The translations under genes and the position numbers were made by a program. The notes beneath the pieces were generated by a model. The model had not been told where the DNA came from. It made no database searches and worked only from the letters and a program-made list of their open reading frames with translations. This document shows, piece by piece, positions 12,929 through 22,483 of a DNA stretch of 64,000 nt. The DNA is taken from positions 2,781,785-2,845,784 of the forward strand of contig KV748186.1 in assembly GCA_001692895.1 (NCBI GenBank). Reading direction: 5' to 3'. Numbering within the stretch: position 1 is the stretch's first letter; the number at the start of each line of letters is the position of its first letter. The DNA comes from Cenococcum geophilum 1.58 (Eukaryota; Ascomycota; Dothideomycetes; Gloniales; Gloniaceae).

Positions 12929-12930
12929 TA

Positions 12931-13533
12931 TGAGAAGCAGAAGAATTAAGGCCCTGTCTGTGTTCAAACAAATTCTCAGCCTGCCTGCGACGCACACCGT
13001 CAAGAAAGAACGACGTCGCGAGCATTCGCTTTAGCACATCTTTAAGCTTGCCATTCCTAATTCTCAGTCGGCCATCCGTGCGTTCGCATTACCCACCGGA
13101 GGGGGGCTGGCTGGGCGGAGTGTTGAGTTTCAGAAGTTGAGGCGCGTCACCCCATGCATGCACGACGAGGATGGGAGCAGGATCTTGAGGATCTGCGCCA
13201 CCCGAAGCTCGGCGAAATAGACAGATAGTGCTCTAGTGAGCCCTATCTATCACCGCAGCTCTTCTCCCAGCCAGCCCACCACCAGCACGCCTGTGTCTCA
13301 GCTTGGAGCTCGTGCCAGTGCTCTCGTACACTATCGTTCGCTACCACCAGAGTGTGCCGTGACGTCGCAGCAAAAATTCATATCCGCACTCTGTTGACTT
13401 TCGTCAAAAAGAAGCCGGGGCCTTTGCTCAAACTGTGGGTAGCTGCATATTTGTGCGCTGAAATCGGGGCGGTCCCACGCGGCTTCCCATCCATCATCTC
13501 GTCTCCGCTGTTTCATAAGTTTATGCTCTGAGC
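12931..13533. promoter_or_regulatory. Upstream region of the DUF2406-type gene
   Basis: This 600-bp region marks the change from RIP-mutated AT-rich DNA to balanced gene-rich DNA. It is the presumed promoter and 5' UTR of the gene at 13534. No specific element can be named with confidence. Confidence 0.4.
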
Positions 13534-15103
13534 ATGTCCGTCATGGAGCGCCCCCAGCCACGCCCACGGTCCAAGTCGGCCTTTAGCTTCAAGAGCGATA
13601 AGAGCGCTTCCTCGAGACATGAAAAGCACCACAAGGACCACCTCAGAGAGTCTGCAGAAGAGAAACGAAGAGGCCATCTCACTGCGACTACCAAGGCTAA
13701 CCCTAATGCTGCCATGAACGAAGATCAACCAAGTGTGCCCCTCCTACGATAGTGACAGCTTTTTATCGTCAAACACAAGGCGCTAATAATTTCCAGTTGC
13801 CGCTGCGCTCGAAAAACCTACCTTACAATCCCTTAGATCGTTCCAGCATACAGACGTTAATGGCAACCCCATCGGTACGTCCGAAACATTTCTACATAGG
13901 ACATGTTGCTAATTTGCTTGGATAGCTGAGCCCGATCTGTCGAACCCTACCCGCCCGAGGTGGGAACGACCGCTGGATACGATCAGGTCCTTCGAAGCAG
14001 CAATTGACAACGAATACCGGCGGAGGACTTCGGTGACTAGAACAGGTGTGTCGAAGATCAGGTTATGCATCTACTGCACGACGGGATACTGATATCACGG
14101 TTGTTACAGAGTCCTCACCAGATGCTATGAACGGTTACACAAGCCGCAGGAGCAGTTATTATGGAGGTACGTCATTTTGTTCGAAGTATTTTCGTGCTAA
14201 TTTCGCCTATCTTTAATTGAGTTCTCAATCACCAGTGTGTACTTTTGTAATCCTTTTTCCTCGTCGATTTCATGACGAATGCGGCTGTTGGGCTTGAGCG
14301 ATACTCGATTGCGCGGCTGTGGCGACTTGCGACCGCGCGGCCCCCGCAGTTCCCGCTCCGGTTCTTGGCGACGATCTCTGCCCCATAAAAATTGCTGATC
14401 TTCTATTTTTATTTTTATTTCAGGTCATGACCAAAACCAGCGGCACTCTCAAGTTGGTGGCTACTATGGTAGCCGAGCGGCTGCTGCTGCCCGAGACAAC
14501 TATGCGGACAACAGTTATGGGCAACCAATGGGCCCTCCGAGATCTCGATATAGCCAACGCATTCACTCTGAACCTATGATAAACAGACATGGCAACGGGC
14601 AGGGCGTGTATCCAACACATGGCTACCAGCAGTCACGCGATACTGTGAATACTGGGGGGTCAAATGGAAGCCAGAGTGAGCCTTGGACATACTCTACCGA
14701 TCCAAGTAGCGAGAACAGCTCGACCGAGAGGAGTACTCCAGTCACCAAACCCGATCCCGGCGAACAGTACGGGTTTACAGGTTTCGGAGGTGCACCTCAA
14801 TTTCAAGGCCCTGTTCTGAAGGAGTATGAAGATAACAACGAAGCATCTGATCGCCAGCAAAATGGAGCAGGCCCTAGCTCGAACGGGGGTTATTTCCCGC
14901 AACGCCAAAACGGCGCCGATGTGCCGCCCCCGGTTCCGGTAAAGTTACATTCATCGAAAAATTCCAATGTTATCAAGCTCAGCGGTGACTACCCGCAGCC
15001 TCTTGGTCAATCTAGTGGGAACGCGCCAACTCGACCGATAATGCGTAGTAATACGGGTGAAAAGAAGAAGAGTTGGTTCAAAAGGAGATTTAGTAAAGAT
15101 TAA
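13534..15103 (+). CDS. DUF2406-family fungal protein (377 aa, 5 exons)
   Basis: The spliced model joins 13534-13732, 13797-13874, 13926-14045, 14110-14166 and 14424-15103, giving 377 residues in one frame. The last intron is long for this window (257 nt). The N-terminus is basic and serine-rich. Residues about 70-135 carry the conserved core of the fungal DUF2406 family: SLRSFQH, then NPTRPRWERPLDTIRSFEAA. A glycine/tyrosine/serine-rich low-complexity middle follows. The C-terminus ends in a basic patch (KKSWFKRRFSKD), a usual end in this family. Function is unknown; the basic tail could bind membrane or RNA, which is speculation. The start ATG is the first one in frame with the basic N-terminus. 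Exon 4 (14110-14166) is the least certain boundary. Confidence 0.75.
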
Positions 15104-15639
15104 AGAAGCAATTTATTATCAGTAAATAGGCAATGTTCTCATGGAGCTCCGATGGGCTGGATGCCAAGGCTGTTGCAAACTGGCTGACGGGGTGAATGAG
15201 TACCACGAGGTTATGCACTTTCGGCGTTCTTTGGCTCGGGAGCAGCAATCGGACTCATTCTGAGTTTGGCATCGGTCAGAGTCAGTTTTGGCCATGAGGG
15301 AGATGCCATCCTATACTTTTTTATGAATTGTTATGTAGTCTGGATCAGGATAGCGACGCGGTCATTATGAGGAGTTTTGGCATTTGAAGTTGGAGGATTG
15401 TCCTCTCAATAATATATTTGTTCATCTATACGGCTTACTGTTGTAGTTATGGACCTGATACATAGTATAAAGAAATGACTTTGCACCGCTAACTCAACAA
15501 GGTAGCCCAAGAATTATACACTATCAACGCCACATAGCTGCCCGATGTTCATGGCACAAATCAAAGAGTATAGAGTTTCCCAGCCCCCAAACGCCTCAGA
15601 TGAAGTATCAATTCTCCCTTCACTCGGGCGAAGCTGCAT
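15104..15639. other. Convergent intergenic region
   Basis: 3' flanks of two convergent genes (DUF2406-type on plus, VMA21 on minus). No additional gene was seen. Confidence 0.5.
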
Positions 15640-16069
15640 TTACATTGCTTTTTTCTCCTTCTGCTCCGCAACCAATCTCTCTGATTGGTCTTCCTTCATG
15701 GCAACGATAACATAGGCAATCAATACTACATTGGCCATGATAGCTGCTGTAGCTCCTGCAAATGTTGAATTGCCTTGGGTTCGATATCAGCTTTTGGCGT
15801 GAGAAGGTCCTATTAATATGTTCACCTCTATATAATGAATTGAGAGTTAAGAAATATGTCCCAATTGGCATAGTAACCATAGCGAACGTGAAACCTAACA
15901 GTTTGAATATAACGGATCTGCAGCGGGGGGTTAGGAGCGGTTGATATAGTTTATGAACGTGAACTAACGAGGGCACAGCAGGTGCGATATTGGACGAGTC
16001 GGAGGTCCTTTTTTCGTCACCTCTATCGAGGAATGTCTTCTCATCTGACACAATCCTTCTTGAAGTCAT
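15640..16069 (-). CDS. vma21: V-ATPase assembly membrane protein VMA21
   Basis: Two exons, 15826-16069 and 15640-15773, are separated by a 52-nt intron (donor GTGAAC, acceptor CCCAAG) and encode 125 residues. The protein has a polar N-terminus of about 50 residues and two transmembrane helices. The first is at about 53-75 (VIFKLLGFTFAMVTMPIG), followed by a short luminal loop with GNSTFAG. The second, TAAIMANVVLIAYVIVAM, spans about 88-107. The end is KEKKAM, a lysine-rich C-terminus like the dilysine ER-retrieval signals of the family. VMA21 chaperones assembly of the V0 sector of the vacuolar H+-ATPase in the ER. It is slightly longer than the usual 100-110 aa because of its N-terminus. It is divergent from FUN30, with a 1.5-kb inverted repeat between them. 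Confidence 0.9.
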
Positions 16070-16402
16070 GGCCAGAGTTTAAGGGTGTTCGGGAAGTTTG
16101 ATGTAATTTTTCCTTGCATCGACCGCAAGTTAGATCGCTAAGCACACAGTTGTGCACAGACCAAAATTAGTCGTTTGCAAAATCAACAAGAATCCTTGGC
16201 ATGCAGATCCCCAAATTTTGCACCCAAACTTACGTGTAAAACCGTGAGATAACTAGCCCATTTCCACGTTAAATACGCCTTATTATTGATATAACGTCCC
16301 TATTGTTAGTTAGTAAGTTGGAGCCGACGTCGCCCTACTATTTGCCCTATCTTGACGTGTTTCCTAGTGTGCCTCGTATTAACCCTACTTGTTGCGTGGA
16401 TA

Positions 16403-16707
16403 TCCCATGCGCCGTCACGAAAGGTGCTCCTTTTCCTGAGCCAACCAGAGGCTCTAGATTTAATTAAGTCTTGGCAAAATAAAGTTGTAGATTTAATCAA
16501 TTAATTATAACCCAATATTATAGTAATAAAGCTTAAATTTAATATATAATTCGACTCTAGGTTAAACAAGGTCTGTATTATTGGAAGAACGTTTGCAGCC
16601 CATTGTGGTAGTTTAATTACGATAAGAAGCTATAGAGAGACGCGTGTTGATGTTTTGGTGTTCGCGCACGGGCCACAATAAAAGGAGCACCTTGACGGCG
16701 CATGGGA
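16403..16707 (+). mobile_element. 305-bp MITE, left copy
   Basis: The TIR starts TCCCATGCGCCGTCACGAAA, with the inverse TIR (ACGGCGCATGGGA) at the other end. TA flanks lie at 16401-16402 and 16708-16709. The TIR continues through GGTGCTCCTTTT. It sits inside the left arm of the larger inverted repeat. Confidence 0.8.
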
Positions 16708-17193
16708 TAGACCGTCTACGTGCCCTATACATCTTGCCCCCCGTAGGGCCTTAATATTCCACCTCTTACGACCTAGCAACCGGCTTCGCGTTCTTATTGC
16801 ATAGATACGATCGTCCAGCTATGGCGCGCATAGGAAGCTTGATAAAGCTCTAGTGACAGAGTCGCATGCAGGTAGGCTACGCGGTCGATTTAGAAATCAC
16901 GCGAAGAATATTTAATATATATAGATCAGTTAAATTAAGCTAAATATTAAGCCTCTCTATAGCCTTAATCGTATATACAAGATTCGTGCCTAATATGCGT
17001 GAAATCTACGTGCACTATATATTAAAAACCACTGCATTTTGTATATAAAATCTACGGATAAGACTGCCCATTTTATATTTAGCTCTATATACACCAAAAT
17101 CCGCCCAATATGCATATAAACTTAATCCAAAATGCATTAATTTTAGATGCATATATTAGAGCGTGGAGACCGTAGGGTTCGCGGGAGGCACTA

Positions 17194-17498
17194 TCCCATG
17201 CGCCGTTAAGATGCTCCTTTTATTGTGGCCCGTGCGCGAACACCAAAACATCAACACGCGTCTCTCTATAGCTTCTTATCGTGATTAAACCACCACGATA
17301 GGCTGCAAACGTTCTTCCAATGATGNAGACCTTGTTNAACCTAGAGTCGAATTATACATTAAATTTAAGCTTTATTACTATAATATTGGGTTATAATTAA
17401 TTGATTAAATCTAAGGCTTAGTTTTGCCAAGACTTGATTTAATCTAGAGCCTCTGGTTGGCTCAGGAAAAGGAGCACCTTTCGTAACGGCGCATGGGA
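17194..17498 (-). mobile_element. 305-bp MITE, right copy (inverted)
   Basis: An inverted copy of the element at 16403-16707 with the same length and TIRs, and with TA at 17192-17193 and 17499-17500. It differs from the left copy mainly by transitions. Two undetermined bases lie inside it. Its place in the right arm is shifted by roughly 30 bp relative to the left copy's place in the left arm. Confidence 0.8.
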
Positions 17499-17983
17499 TA
17501 ATACTAGGAAACGCGTTAAGATAGGGCAAATAGCAGGGTGACGTCGGCTTTAACTTACTAACTGATGACAGGGACGTTATAAGGCGTGTTTAACGTGGAA
17601 ATGGGCTATCTCACGGTTTTGCACGTTGGGTGCAAAATTTGGGGATCTGCATGCCAAGGATTCTAATTGATTTTGCAAACGATAAATATTTCAGAGGGTG
17701 ACAGCGCGTGGGCGCGTCAAATCGACCGCTTTGACCTTTAATTTTCACCCTCATTGATGGCTCAACTTCTTTCCTCCCACTTCTTCTCCGTTCCTCCACA
17801 ATGACCCTCTTGTCACTTCCGCCACAATCTTTTCGGCTGTGATTTAGTGTCTAATGTGAGGTGCCGCGTCTTTTCTTCGGCATTCAGCGCTTTGTGACGT
17901 TCATTCTTATTTCATTCCTACCTGTAACCTTCGCTTTTCCGCTCCAAACCTGCCTCCAAGAATAAACAAAAAATTACGTCAGT

Positions 17984-20900
17984 ATGGATAGGGACCCGAT
18001 CACAGATAGTTCCCCAATGCGGCCAGTCGCGTCCAACCAGCGTCCTCTCGCAACGTATGACTCCGCGGATGACAGTGGCGATGATCTCCCCGAAGACCAC
18101 TTCACCGAGGCAACAATTCCTCTCCCCGGTGTACAAAGCTCCTACTTTAATGCCAAACCAAAACTATCCTCTCCTCCGCCTTTCATCACGCAACCTACCC
18201 AAATCCTTGATACTCCCAGAGCTAGAAGGGTAGTTAGCGAATCAGTGGTCCAAGTTGCGGCTTCATCGCCAACTTCAGAGCTGTCTGCGCTCTCGCCTGC
18301 GCCTAATTTACGACCTCGGATCATGCCTCCTCCCGGGACCTATTTCAGCCGACCTCCACCGGTCCAACGTGTAGCTCTACCGATTCTCAGCGATGACCCC
18401 CCAGTGGTTACCGATGATTCTTCAGAGGATGAACGAAGCATGGCTCGATCGAATATAAAACCGTCTAAATTCGAGAGTGGCGGGAGGTCTGGTGCTATTC
18501 GTGTGGAAGAAACACCACAGAAGATTGGTTTCGACGTTTCTCGCTTTGCCTACAATGGTTCAGTCCCACAAAAGCGACCTATGGATGACATAGCCAGTGT
18601 ATATGCAAATCCTCGGAAGAGACATCAAGCTCAACCCAGACAAACGGGGCCATCGCGAGCGCAGCCTGTGCAGCAAGATATCTCATTAGATGACCTGCTA
18701 GACTTTGAGATCCGGCGCAAAATCGAGAGAATGCAGGCTGTGTATCCAAACAAGTCGGTTCTGGAGTTACAAGATGCTCTAGCCGCAAAGAAAGGCAATT
18801 ATAACGATGCCCTGACCTTTATTGGAGATAGCGAAGATCCTGTTATTATCTCTGATGATGAGCTTCTGACAACTCCACCAAAACCCGTTGCACCAGTTAG
18901 GCCATTGGCAAAACGTGAGGTCCAGGCACCGAACAAAACAATTCAGCAGAAATGGTCATCCACTCAAACTATCTCTCTAACAACCGCCGACAGCGTCGCC
19001 CAACCTAAACGGAGGAGGCTTGTACAAGGCCGCAGAAACCGCTCACCATCTCCTCCTTCGTCAGCCAAGGCACCTCCAGGTCAAACTAAGCTGATGAGGA
19101 AAATTGAGTCAGACGATGAAGAAGAGGTAGACTCTGGCGTTTTAACTGCATCCGATTCCGAAGTCGAAGATGTGCGTGACCACACGCAGGAAGGCAGGTT
19201 ACTCAACTTCTTCAACACCTGCTCAGTAGAGGATTTGGCAGACCTTTCGAATCAGCCCGAGGACGTCGCCCACCGTGTCCTCGCTAGCAGGCCTTTCGAT
19301 AGTCTTGATGACGTTAGGAAGGTGCAAATGGAGTCGCAGCCATCCAAAACTGCGAAAGGCAAAATTCGAAAGACGACGAGAAAGCCAATCGGTGAGAAGG
19401 TAGTAGACGTCGCTGAAGAGATGTGGACTGGATACGAGGCTGTTGACGAGCTGGTTTCGAAATGCGAGGCCCTGGGAAAGCCTGTAGCTGCGGAAATGAA
19501 GAAATGGGGTGTCGATGTATTTGGAGCCGCAAAAGATGGCGAACTAGGTCTTACGAGTCTTGATGATGTGAAGAGCGAGGCAAGTTCCAACCGCGACTCT
19601 GGCATTGGGACTCCTACAAGCACGGGAACAGCCGCGGACGATGGTGAAGGCGACATTGTGGTAGCGAAGACACATCGGTCCAAGACAATTTTCTTGAAGA
19701 AACCCTCGATCATGGCCGCTGATCTTGAACTCAAAGACTATCAGCTTGTTGGTCTGAACTGGCTCGATCTCCTCTGGTCGAAGAGGATGAGTTGCATCCT
19801 CGCTGATGACATGGGGCTGGGCAAGACCTGCCAAGTCATTGCATTTCTGTCTCATCTCTACGAGACCGGTGTCAAAGGGCCGCATTTGATTGTTGTACCT
19901 GGATCCACCTTGGAAAACTGGCTAAGAGAATTCCGGAATTTTTCTAGAAAACTTGTCGTTGAGCCTTATTATGGCTTGCAGCGTGAGAGGGAGGATCAAC
20001 GATATAACATTGAAGAAAACCGCAGTTCCATCAATGTTATCGTCACGACATATGATACCGCATACAAACAAGATGACCTCACATTCATCCGCAAAGTCAT
20101 TAAACCTGTTGTTTGTGTATACGATGAAGGGCATGTGTTGAGAAACAGCTCCACGAAACGTTACAAACAGCTCATGCGCATTCCAGCACATTTTCGACTT
20201 CTCCTTACTGGAACTCCTCTGCAGAACAACCTTCAGGAGTTGGCCTCAATTCTGGCATTCATCATGCCCGACCTATTTCGAGAACGAGAAGAAGACCTTG
20301 CTTATGTTTTCAAGCACAAAGCAAAGACTACAGACGCAGATCATGCAGCCCTCCTTTCCGTGCAGCGAATTGCTCGAGCTCGTTCCATGATGACACCATT
20401 CGTCCTTCGCCGGAAGAAAGCTCAAGTTTTGAAGTACCTACCAACAAAAACTCGCAGAGTCGAGTACTGCGAGCTTACCCGGTCGCAGCAGAAGATCTAC
20501 AGGGAGCAGCTGGTAAGACAGCAGAAAGTTTTGGAAGATCGGGCAGCCGGAATCCTCAACAGCGATCACGCGAACGTTATGATGAAATTACGCCAGGCCG
20601 CCATCCATCCTCTACTGTTCCGAAGCATATATGGAGATGAAAAAATCCGAAAGATTGCGAATGCATGTCTTAAGGAGGAGACTTTGAATGATCGCGATCC
20701 TGACGTCATCTATGAAGAGTTGAAGCTGTATCAAGACTACCAATGTCAAGCGTTGTGTTCAATGTACAAATCGCTATCAAAATATGCTCTGAAAAACGAG
20801 GAATGGATGGACTCGGGGAAGGTCCGGAAGCTATGTGAGCTACTCACTAGATTCAAAGAGAACGGCGACCGCACCTTGATTTTCTCGCAATTTACATCTG

Positions 20901-21454
20901 TTATGGATATTCTGGAGTGGGTGCTTGAGACTCTTGGTATGAGTTTCTTCCGTCTTGATGGCCAAACTCCAATTCCGAAGCGTCAAGATATGCTTGACGA
21001 GTTCTACAGCGACACATCGATTCCTGTCTTCATGCTCAGCACCAAGTCCGGCGGTGCTGGTATCAATCTAGCTTGTGCAAACAAGGTCATCATCTTCGAT
21101 TCATCATTCAACCCGCAAGATGACATCCAAGCCGAGAACCGTGCCCACCGCGTCGGGCAAACCAGAGAAGTCGAAGTTATTAGGCTCGTAACCCGCGGCA
21201 CAATTGAGGAGCAGATCCATGCCTTGGGGGTCTCGAAACTCGCTTTGGACGACATGGTGGCAGGCGATGTTACACCATCAGAGGGGAAGATTTCAGACGC
21301 AGACGAGAAAGGAATTGAGGCGGTGGAGGAGATGATAATGGCAGAGTTCAGAAAGGAAGACTCGGGGGTTGGGAGTGCTGAGGAAGATGGCGATCTGAAG
21401 GATCAGTACCTCAATGGTCTGAAAGCTGCTGGTTTGGACTTATCAGTTGCTTAG
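17984..21454 (+). CDS. Fun30/SMARCAD1-type SNF2 chromatin remodelling ATPase
   Basis: An intron-less gene of 1156 codons. The first 550 residues are mostly disordered and acidic or serine-rich. They include a CUE-like ubiquitin-binding helix bundle at about 242-281 (IERMQAVYP...LQDALAAKKGNYNDAL). The SNF2 ATPase follows: DDMGLGKT with the Walker A lysine near residue 614, DEGH at about 714-717, LLLTGTPLQNNL, and then the helicase-C lobe with LIFSQFTSVMDILEWVL, STKSGGAGINL and QAENRAHRVGQ near 1049. The DEGH box and the CUE plus ATPase order fit the Fun30/Fft/SMARCAD1 subfamily. Those proteins act in DNA-end resection, silent chromatin and nucleosome sliding in the nucleus. The start is the first ATG in frame after an AT-rich leader. 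Its promoter is shared with VMA21 and filled by the inverted repeat. Confidence 0.93.
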   Translation: MDRDPITDSSPMRPVASNQRPLATYDSADDSGDDLPEDHFTEATIPLPGVQSSYFNAKPKLSSPPPFITQPTQILDTPRARRVVSESVVQVAASSPTSELSALSPAPNLRPRIMPPPGTYFSRPPPVQRVALPILSDDPPVVTDDSSEDERSMARSNIKPSKFESGGRSGAIRVEETPQKIGFDVSRFAYNGSVPQKRPMDDIASVYANPRKRHQAQPRQTGPSRAQPVQQDISLDDLLDFEIRRKIERMQAVYPNKSVLELQDALAAKKGNYNDALTFIGDSEDPVIISDDELLTTPPKPVAPVRPLAKREVQAPNKTIQQKWSSTQTISLTTADSVAQPKRRRLVQGRRNRSPSPPSSAKAPPGQTKLMRKIESDDEEEVDSGVLTASDSEVEDVRDHTQEGRLLNFFNTCSVEDLADLSNQPEDVAHRVLASRPFDSLDDVRKVQMESQPSKTAKGKIRKTTRKPIGEKVVDVAEEMWTGYEAVDELVSKCEALGKPVAAEMKKWGVDVFGAAKDGELGLTSLDDVKSEASSNRDSGIGTPTSTGTAADDGEGDIVVAKTHRSKTIFLKKPSIMAADLELKDYQLVGLNWLDLLWSKRMSCILADDMGLGKTCQVIAFLSHLYETGVKGPHLIVVPGSTLENWLREFRNFSRKLVVEPYYGLQREREDQRYNIEENRSSINVIVTTYDTAYKQDDLTFIRKVIKPVVCVYDEGHVLRNSSTKRYKQLMRIPAHFRLLLTGTPLQNNLQELASILAFIMPDLFREREEDLAYVFKHKAKTTDADHAALLSVQRIARARSMMTPFVLRRKKAQVLKYLPTKTRRVEYCELTRSQQKIYREQLVRQQKVLEDRAAGILNSDHANVMMKLRQAAIHPLLFRSIYGDEKIRKIANACLKEETLNDRDPDVIYEELKLYQDYQCQALCSMYKSLSKYALKNEEWMDSGKVRKLCELLTRFKENGDRTLIFSQFTSVMDILEWVLETLGMSFFRLDGQTPIPKRQDMLDEFYSDTSIPVFMLSTKSGGAGINLACANKVIIFDSSFNPQDDIQAENRAHRVGQTREVEVIRLVTRGTIEEQIHALGVSKLALDDMVAGDVTPSEGKISDADEKGIEAVEEMIMAEFRKEDSGVGSAEEDGDLKDQYLNGLKAAGLDLSVA

Positions 21455-22483
21455 ATGCTTTTGATTGACTATTGATATGGTAACAGATATTGGTAATGTC
21501 GAACGAACTCGTGTAGATTGATCTAAGAAGAAAAGAGACTATATACATGGTGGATGAGTCAGGCACCCCTGATCTAACCCTAATATAGTAGTGATCGATA
21601 CCAGGTCGACAGGTAACATGTCTAGTTTTCTTGTTGGGCAAGTTTTCTTTGGAGAAATGGCAAATCCTTCTAACAGGCGTGATATAGCCGCATTTTATGG
21701 CAGGAGCTTGGGCATCGTGGCTGTTAAGACATTTGATTCAACGTACGTCTCCGAGCTCCACCGTGGTAATGTCCGTTTTACATTCTCTTACAAGCCTCGC
21801 ATAGCGCTGGAGTTGATGGGTATTATCTGTTAGCTCCCCTTTATCTGTTGGTAGCTTTTGAAGCATTTCACTTGTTCTGCGCTACACTCAACTATTGTCC
21901 TGATGGCTGTTGCAAGGACGACGGAAGATGTCCCGGTCGTTCACTGGCGTTGGAGGCTGTTGCTGTCTTGCATGCATCTAGGGCTAGGCTACTTTAGACA
22001 GCTTTCTAGGTTTCCCGAATTAAGTGAGTTGATACGAAATCTATGCTTGATTAAGTCAATAGCACGCACATGAGTCAACATACATATCACAACAGGTAGT
22101 AAAGATGATTAGAAGTTCTTTTGAATTTTCGTTATGGCCAATTCTTTATTTTTTATAATATCAGGGGTAGCTCTCCATAAAATAACGTGAGAACATCAAT
22201 GGGCCCCTTGGTCGGACTTTGGCCTAGCAACGTTGCGGTTTCCTAAAAGGATACAAACGGGCAAGCTTGGGGCTTTATTCAGATCACTCAAGTATAGCTT
22301 AAACGTCGTCACGACTAATTAATCCAGGCCTTGGCTGGCATGGTCTTTAGATGATCGTCTATTGCCATGTGTTCTAATCTAGATGAACCCATTACATTCA
22401 AACCATGACCCGCTCTAAAGTACCCCCTCTTCCTGAACGCAAGAGCCCAAAACTGACATCTATCGCCGGAATTCCCGGCCTTA
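21455..22483. other. Intergenic region with a dispersed-repeat fragment
   Basis: Convergent gap between FUN30 and the Nudix gene. A stretch at about 21497-21550 (containing CTCGTGT, TTGATCTA, GAAGAAAAG and GACTATATACA blocks in order) resembles 4290-4345 inside the RIP block, so part of this gap is a dispersed repeat relic. An open frame at 21591-21833 has no recognisable protein features and I do not call it. Confidence 0.5.

Larger units (their letters stand above)
16171..17681. repeat. 1.5-kb inverted repeat in the divergent VMA21/FUN30 promoter
   Basis: The left arm (about 16171-16709) and right arm (about 17192-17681) are reverse complements over roughly 490-540 bp, separated by a 480-bp AT-rich loop that is not palindromic. 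The outermost match is TCGTTTGCAAAA against TTTTGCAAACGA. Differences between the arms are mostly transitions, as after RIP. Each arm contains a 305-bp MITE. Two ambiguous bases (17326 and 17337) lie in the right arm only. It may be a transposon with very long TIRs, or an inverted duplication. It starts about 100 bp from the VMA21 start codon and ends about 300 bp from the FUN30 start codon. Confidence 0.85.

Noticed and set aside
21591-21833. 80-codon plus-strand frame after FUN30
   Set aside because: No recognisable features, and it overlaps a dispersed-repeat region.
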